Source: Pseudomonas luteola NBRC 103146
Lineage (GTDB): Bacteria; Pseudomonadota; Gammaproteobacteria; Pseudomonadales; Pseudomonadaceae
Assembly: GCF_002091675.1 (NCBI RefSeq)
Contig: NZ_BDAE01000007.1
Location: forward strand, 124,001-188,000
Length of the DNA stretch: 64,000 nt
Reading direction: 5' to 3'
Under the pieces are notes generated by a model. That model saw only the letters and a program-made list of their open reading frames with translations, made no database searches and was not told where the DNA came from. Each line of letters opens with the position of its first letter. Within the stretch, counting starts at the first letter, position 1. Below, piece by piece: positions 60,295 to 64,000 of this stretch. The position numbers and the translations under genes were made by a program.

Positions 60295-62951
60295 CAACGT
60301 TTTACCAGTCCTGTAATACCGCCCGCGATCAACGCAGCGGTGTCAGCCAAGGCGACCAAGGGATCAAGTCCTGCTGGAACGGCCAGATAGCGAGGCTCCC
60401 ATTCTGGATCGAACTTATCTTTGAACCGTCTCAAGCCCTGAAAGTTATAGAACTGCTCGCCACGTCGGAACACCATAGCCCCTAGACGCTGGGTCAGAGG
60501 AGCACCACGGCGTGGATGCAGTCCCGCCAATGGCACCATCCCCAAGCTGAAGCGTTCCAGGCCTCGCTCCTTGAAGTGCAGGATAAGGCCGAGCATGAGA
60601 AACTCCATGGTTAGTTTGGGCGCATCAGCTGCCACTCGCATCAGGTCGATACTGGCCAGCTCTGGCCGATCGGTTTCCAGAAGATTAGCAAACGCTACCG
60701 CCTTCCCCTGAAACCGGACGACGGCAATGCGGAAGTGCTGCAAGTACTCCGGGTCAAAACGGCCAAGCGAAAAGCCCTTCTCGCGGACATGTTTACTCTC
60801 CAGCCAGATATCGGAGATAACTTTTAGCTCTTCGAGAGGTGCCTGACCCGGCTCATGGAACTCGATGAGCAGTCCATCCCGCTGGCCTCGGTTCCAGGTG
60901 TAGCGCAGGTCTTTCTTACCCTTGCTGTCCAGATCGAATGTCTTGAGATTGACGCGGGCTTCCTCACCTAACTTCAGTGCGGTGAGACCGATGTCCATGT
61001 AGAAAGGCAGATTCTCGGCACGAACCTGATAGAACACAGGTCGTGCATGGTGCATGTCGCATAGATCGCGAAATTTCCAGATCAACTCGGCTCGTGTCTG
61101 AGCGGAGCCGATGGGATCAAACAGGGCGATCATGCTACGGCCACGACGGCCATACATCAGGAAAGCATTTTCCGTTTCATGAAACAGCAAGGCCTTGTCG
61201 CCTGTCATGGCCAAGCCGCCATCAGGCTGCTCAGATGCTTTGACGGCGTCCAATGCCTTTTGCAGATCTTCTATGGTAGGCAGCGTAATTTCTGGCGGTG
61301 CAGCCCGCAAGAGCCAGCCGAGTGACAGGGCCAGTAGTAGCACCACGCTGCCCATGGCTGCTCGTGCACCTCGCGGGGCGCCTTCCTCCAGCGTAAATTG
61401 CCACCAGAGCTGGTTGTCGTAGGACGCATCCTGGTAAACAAACAGGAGCAACCAGATAGATGCCGCCACGACGCACAGGCTTGCAACGACGTACAGGGGT
61501 GAAAAGGGCAGTTCCAGTAAGCGGCTCCGGCGGTAGAAGGAGCGGCGGAACGTAGCCAGGAGGGCAGCCGTAATCGCCAGGATCGATGCCTCCTCCCAAT
61601 CAAAGCCCTTTAGCAGCGAAAGCAGGGAGCCTACCAGCAACAGCACCAGGGTGAGTACCCAGGCGGCCGAGAGCCGCCGCCGCAGGCCTTGAGCCAAGAG
61701 TAGGCACACAACTCCGATCAGGCTGGCTCCCAGATGCGAGGCTTCAATAAGACGCTGTGGCAGCAGGAATCCGATACCCTTCAGACGCGTATCGATCTCT
61801 GGCGTAACGCCTGAAAAGAGCAGTACGACCCCTGAGAAAAATACCAGGACTGACAGAACGGGGGCTGCAAGGCCAGAGGCAACGCGGATGGCCGAGCTGC
61901 CAGATAGAAAGCGCTTTCCCTCGGTCAGCAGCAGGACAAGGCAAGCGATGACCAGGGGAAGCAATACATAAATGATCCGGTACAGCAGCAGGGCCGCTGC
62001 CAGGGGAGCTGTCCCGATCTTGTCCGAAAAAGCGGCTAGCAGAACGGCTTCAAATACCCCAACGCCGCCCGGGACATGACTAAGGACGCCTGCTGCGAGT
62101 GCCAGCAGGTACACCAGCATGAATGCACCCAACGGTGGTGCCTCGGGCAGTAATAGATACAGCACTGTGGCGGCAGCCATGACGTCCAGGGCTGTAATCA
62201 CCAACTGTAGGGCGCTTAGCTTGAAGGTGGGTAAGCGCAGGGTCTTACGGCCCAGGCGGAACAGGCGACTATCAGGCGAAGGCTGCTCGTCCAGGGCTCG
62301 CTTGCGAAGGAATACAATGCCTATGGCATAGATCGAGAGAATGGCAATTGCAATGCCAGCTACCAGAGTAGGTGAAAGACGCAGGGCTGTGGAAGCCGAA
62401 GGCAAATCACTTAATGCTGCAACCGCAGCCAGAGGGGGCAGTGCCGTTCCCAGTGACAGGCTGGCAAAGAATGTCATCTGGGCCACTTCAATGGCGCTCA
62501 GGCCTTGGCGGGCATAGAGACGATAACGAACCGAGCCGCCAGACAGCATGGACAGCCCAACTGCATTACCAATGGCGAAGGCGGTAAGTCCACCCAGCGC
62601 CAGGGTCTTGCCTGGTAGATGGACGCCGGCGAAGCGACTGGCAGACCATTCGTAGCCAAGCAGAATGAGGAAGCCCACAGCCGTTGCCGCGACGGCTCCC
62701 ATAATAGCGTGCGAGGGGATACCCAGCAGTGCAGTGTGGAGAGAGGGTAGATCAATACTGCTGACCAGATGCCAGCACACAAGCAGGGCGACGCCAAACA
62801 GTAGCAGTGTCAGGCCCAGCTCAAGAGGTTCTTTATAGGCCGTAATGCGCTCTAGCAGGCGCCAAGGCAATGCTTGCGGAGGAGAAGAAGGTGAAGATGA
62901 AGAATCGGATGAAGAAACAGCAGATTTGTTTACAGGATCATTGGCGCTCAT
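60294..62951 (-). CDS. mprF: MprF-type aminoacyl-phosphatidylglycerol synthase/flippase
   Basis: Adds an amino acid (alanine or lysine) from tRNA to phosphatidylglycerol and flips the product outward, lowering the membrane's negative charge. The 885-residue protein has a Ser-rich N terminus, about 14 membrane helices (to about residue 560), and a C-terminal soluble GNAT-fold transferase domain (about 570-870, with SLGMVPLAG and YNFQGLRRFKDKF). By similarity with P. aeruginosa PA0920 alanine is the likely amino acid. Operon with the hydrolase gene downstream. Confidence 0.92.
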   Translation of the reverse strand: MSANDPVNKSAVSSSDSSSSPSSPPQALPWRLLERITAYKEPLELGLTLLLFGVALLVCWHLVSSIDLPSLHTALLGIPSHAIMGAVAATAVGFLILLGYEWSASRFAGVHLPGKTLALGGLTAFAIGNAVGLSMLSGGSVRYRLYARQGLSAIEVAQMTFFASLSLGTALPPLAAVAALSDLPSASTALRLSPTLVAGIAIAILSIYAIGIVFLRKRALDEQPSPDSRLFRLGRKTLRLPTFKLSALQLVITALDVMAAATVLYLLLPEAPPLGAFMLVYLLALAAGVLSHVPGGVGVFEAVLLAAFSDKIGTAPLAAALLLYRIIYVLLPLVIACLVLLLTEGKRFLSGSSAIRVASGLAAPVLSVLVFFSGVVLLFSGVTPEIDTRLKGIGFLLPQRLIEASHLGASLIGVVCLLLAQGLRRRLSAAWVLTLVLLLVGSLLSLLKGFDWEEASILAITAALLATFRRSFYRRSRLLELPFSPLYVVASLCVVAASIWLLLFVYQDASYDNQLWWQFTLEEGAPRGARAAMGSVVLLLALSLGWLLRAAPPEITLPTIEDLQKALDAVKASEQPDGGLAMTGDKALLFHETENAFLMYGRRGRSMIALFDPIGSAQTRAELIWKFRDLCDMHHARPVFYQVRAENLPFYMDIGLTALKLGEEARVNLKTFDLDSKGKKDLRYTWNRGQRDGLLIEFHEPGQAPLEELKVISDIWLESKHVREKGFSLGRFDPEYLQHFRIAVVRFQGKAVAFANLLETDRPELASIDLMRVAADAPKLTMEFLMLGLILHFKERGLERFSLGMVPLAGLHPRRGAPLTQRLGAMVFRRGEQFYNFQGLRRFKDKFDPEWEPRYLAVPAGLDPLVALADTAALIAGGITGLVKR

Positions 62952-63077
62952 GAAAGCCCCTCAGGGAAACTGCGCGTCAGATTAGTCACATACAGACTTT
63001 TGCCAAGCCCTATGTATCAAAAAAATGGAAACTCTTTGAATATTGAAGGCTAAAAGGAATAAAAATTCGACACAAAC

Positions 63078-63106
63078 AAAAAAGCCACTCGATTGAGTGG
63101 CTTTTT
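63078..63106 (-). terminator. tRNA-fMet terminator
   Basis: Stem GCCACTC/GAGTGGC with a GATT loop, A6 on one side and T5 on the other. It lies just downstream of the tRNA on the minus strand. Confidence 0.9.
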
Positions 63107-63111
63107 AAATT

Positions 63112-63188
<77 letters not shown>

Positions 63189-63200
63189 TCTGATGTGGCC

Positions 63201-63228
63201 AGTATACGGGTTTAAAAAATGATGTCAA
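63201..63228 (-). promoter_or_regulatory. Sigma-70 promoter of the initiator tRNA
   Basis: On the minus strand, TTGACA (63228-63223) and TATACT (63206-63201) are 16 bases apart, a near-consensus promoter just upstream of the tRNA. Confidence 0.88.
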
Positions 63229-63343
63229 CAAAAAATTCAATGCTGACAATGATTTGCTGAAAGCCTTATCACGAGGACTTATGAATGCACCTTTATAGGT
63301 AGCGCATTGCCTAAAGAGGGTATCCCTTCATCGGAGTGCCGAA

Positions 63344-63634
63344 ATGAAACCGCAATGGCTGATAAATACCTCCATGGCACTGGCTTTACTGTCACCGCTA
63401 GCCATGGCCCAAACGGCTGAATCAGGCCGTACCCCTCAGGACACCGAGCATGATCCACAGCATGTCGAAGTTATTTCACCAGATGCGCAGGAGGTCGAGC
63501 AAAACCAGCGGGGCGTTGAGCTGCCGGAAAACAGGGTCAATCAAGGAGCTACTCGAAGCGATCCGCTCGCTCGAGAACGGCAAAAAATCGACAGCGATAT
63601 GGAGCTTGATCGCAAGCAGCCGCTGAACAACTGA
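63344..63634 (+). CDS. Small secreted protein, unknown
   Basis: A 96-residue protein with a signal peptide (about residues 1-22, ending AMA) and a short, hydrophilic, Glu/Gln/Asp-rich mature part without cysteine. Not recognised; possibly intrinsically disordered. A GGAG ribosome-binding site precedes the ATG. Confidence 0.6.
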   Translation: MKPQWLINTSMALALLSPLAMAQTAESGRTPQDTEHDPQHVEVISPDAQEVEQNQRGVELPENRVNQGATRSDPLARERQKIDSDMELDRKQPLNN

Positions 63635-63745
63635 AATGAGGCCTGTATCCCGTTACCTGGACGAGCGCGATGAACGGCGACCAAAAAAGGATTTTTTGCA
63701 TTGCCGAGGTGGTCATTTGAATAGGCTCTGGTTATTCCAGTGTCT

Positions 63746-63781
63746 CCCTGGCGGTTTCAACGTCGCTGTCGGCCGCCAGGG
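63746..63781 (+). repeat. Inverted repeat downstream of the small secreted-protein gene
   Basis: Perfect nine-base arms CCCTGGCGG/CCGCCAGGG with an 18-base loop, in the 281-base gap before the chemoreceptor. No T run. Nothing else is seen in that gap apart from the sigma-28 promoter. Confidence 0.4.
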
Positions 63782-63829
63782 CTTACCTCTGCTCTAAAGC
63801 ATAGGCGCATCTGGTAACCTTTTTATCAT

Positions 63830-63856
63830 TAAAGTTATCACGATAACGGTCGATAA
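63830..63856 (+). promoter_or_regulatory. FliA (sigma-28) promoter of the chemoreceptor gene
   Basis: TAAAGTTA, an 11-base spacer and GTCGATAA closely match the flagellar consensus TAAAGTTT-N11-GCCGATAA (14 of 16 defined positions), 59 bases before the chemoreceptor start codon. Confidence 0.88.
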
Positions 63857-63915
63857 GATCTGGACCTTCATGTCATTTCAACGGCTTGCCAAATATGTTG
63901 TCCAGAGGCTGCGCT

Positions 63916-64000
63916 ATGCTCCAACGTTTGAAATTTAGCCATAAGATTTTAGCGACGGCCTCTATTGTGCTGATCGTCGCCTTTTCATTATTCATGGTCT
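63916..64000 (+). CDS. Methyl-accepting chemotaxis protein (truncated by window end)
   Basis: Only the first 28 codons are present. The N terminus MLQRLKFSHKILATAS and the following membrane helix match the start of PctA-type chemoreceptors in Pseudomonas (LKFSHKIL signature). An AGAGG ribosome-binding site is seven bases upstream. The FliA-type promoter supports expression with the flagellar and chemotaxis regulon. The ligand-binding type is not visible. Confidence 0.8.
   Translation, partial: MLQRLKFSHKILATASIVLIVAFSLFMV

Noticed and set aside
63697-63720. Possible 16-codon micro-gene near 63670-63720
   Set aside because: No ribosome-binding site or conserved pattern, and too short to support.

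Overview
The window is a stretch of pseudomonad (Gammaproteobacteria) chromosome, almost entirely vertically inherited core genome. The gene order bamA-skp-lpxD-fabZ-lpxA-lpxB-rnhB-dnaE-accA-tilS-pyrG-kdsA-eno-ftsB-ispD, then adhC-fghA-ispF-truD-surE-pcm-nlpD-rpoS-fdxA-mutS and pncC-recA-recX, is the order known from Pseudomonas aeruginosa and P. putida. The erdR-dgkA-finR-fpr block matches P. putida. Base composition looks moderate for a pseudomonad (mid-50s percent GC by eye), so a lower-GC member such as the P. luteola group is possible, but that is a guess. No insertion sequence, prophage, integrase or CRISPR array is visible. No gap between genes exceeds 300 bases.

Layout. 1-7.1 kb: outer-membrane assembly and lipid A synthesis (bamA, skp, lpxD, fabZ, lpxA, lpxB) with rnhB. 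7.3-18.5 kb: dnaE, accA, tilS, pyrG, kdsA, eno, ftsB, ispD. 18.5-19.7 kb: a bacterial release-factor-like protein (baeRF3 type). 20-23 kb: LysR regulator with glutathione-dependent formaldehyde detoxification (adhC, fghA). 23.1-28.1 kb: tightly overlapping ispF-truD-surE-pcm, then nlpD and rpoS. 28.4-31.4 kb: fdxA and mutS. 31.6-33.0 kb: small proteins of unknown role. 33.1-38.2 kb: the 2-ketogluconate regulon kguE-K-T-D with its LacI-type repressor ptxS and two perfect copies of the PtxS palindrome. 38.4-40.6 kb: pncC, recA (perfect LexA box) and recX. 40.6-48.4 kb: LOG-family protein, a small secreted protein, a DTW-domain tRNA-modification enzyme, an EamA transporter, erdR, dgkA, finR/fpr, trmO and a small membrane protein. 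48.4-51.2 kb: divergent cadA/cadR metal efflux with a perfect MerR-type operator. 51.3-52.6 kb: rimO. 52.8-55.5 kb: a metal ABC importer, probably for zinc, preceded by a Zur-like box and a 43-codon membrane-protein gene. 55.6-58.5 kb: Tat-exported aldo/keto reductase and kup. 59-63 kb: mprF-type aminoacyl-phosphatidylglycerol synthase/flippase with a VirJ/AcvB-type hydrolase. 63.1-64 kb: initiator tRNA-Met, a small secreted protein and the start of a chemoreceptor gene behind a FliA-type promoter.

The most informative signals beyond routine annotation are regulatory: the Zur-like box with its unlisted small gene, the paired PtxS operators, the CadR operator with a 19-bp promoter spacer, the sigma-28 promoter at the right edge, and a terminator hairpin lying directly against the ispF start codon. 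I found no clear candidate for an entirely new defence or mobile system. The nearest to undescribed biology are the 43-residue protein of the zinc importer operon, the baeRF3 protein, and a few small conserved-looking proteins of unknown function.
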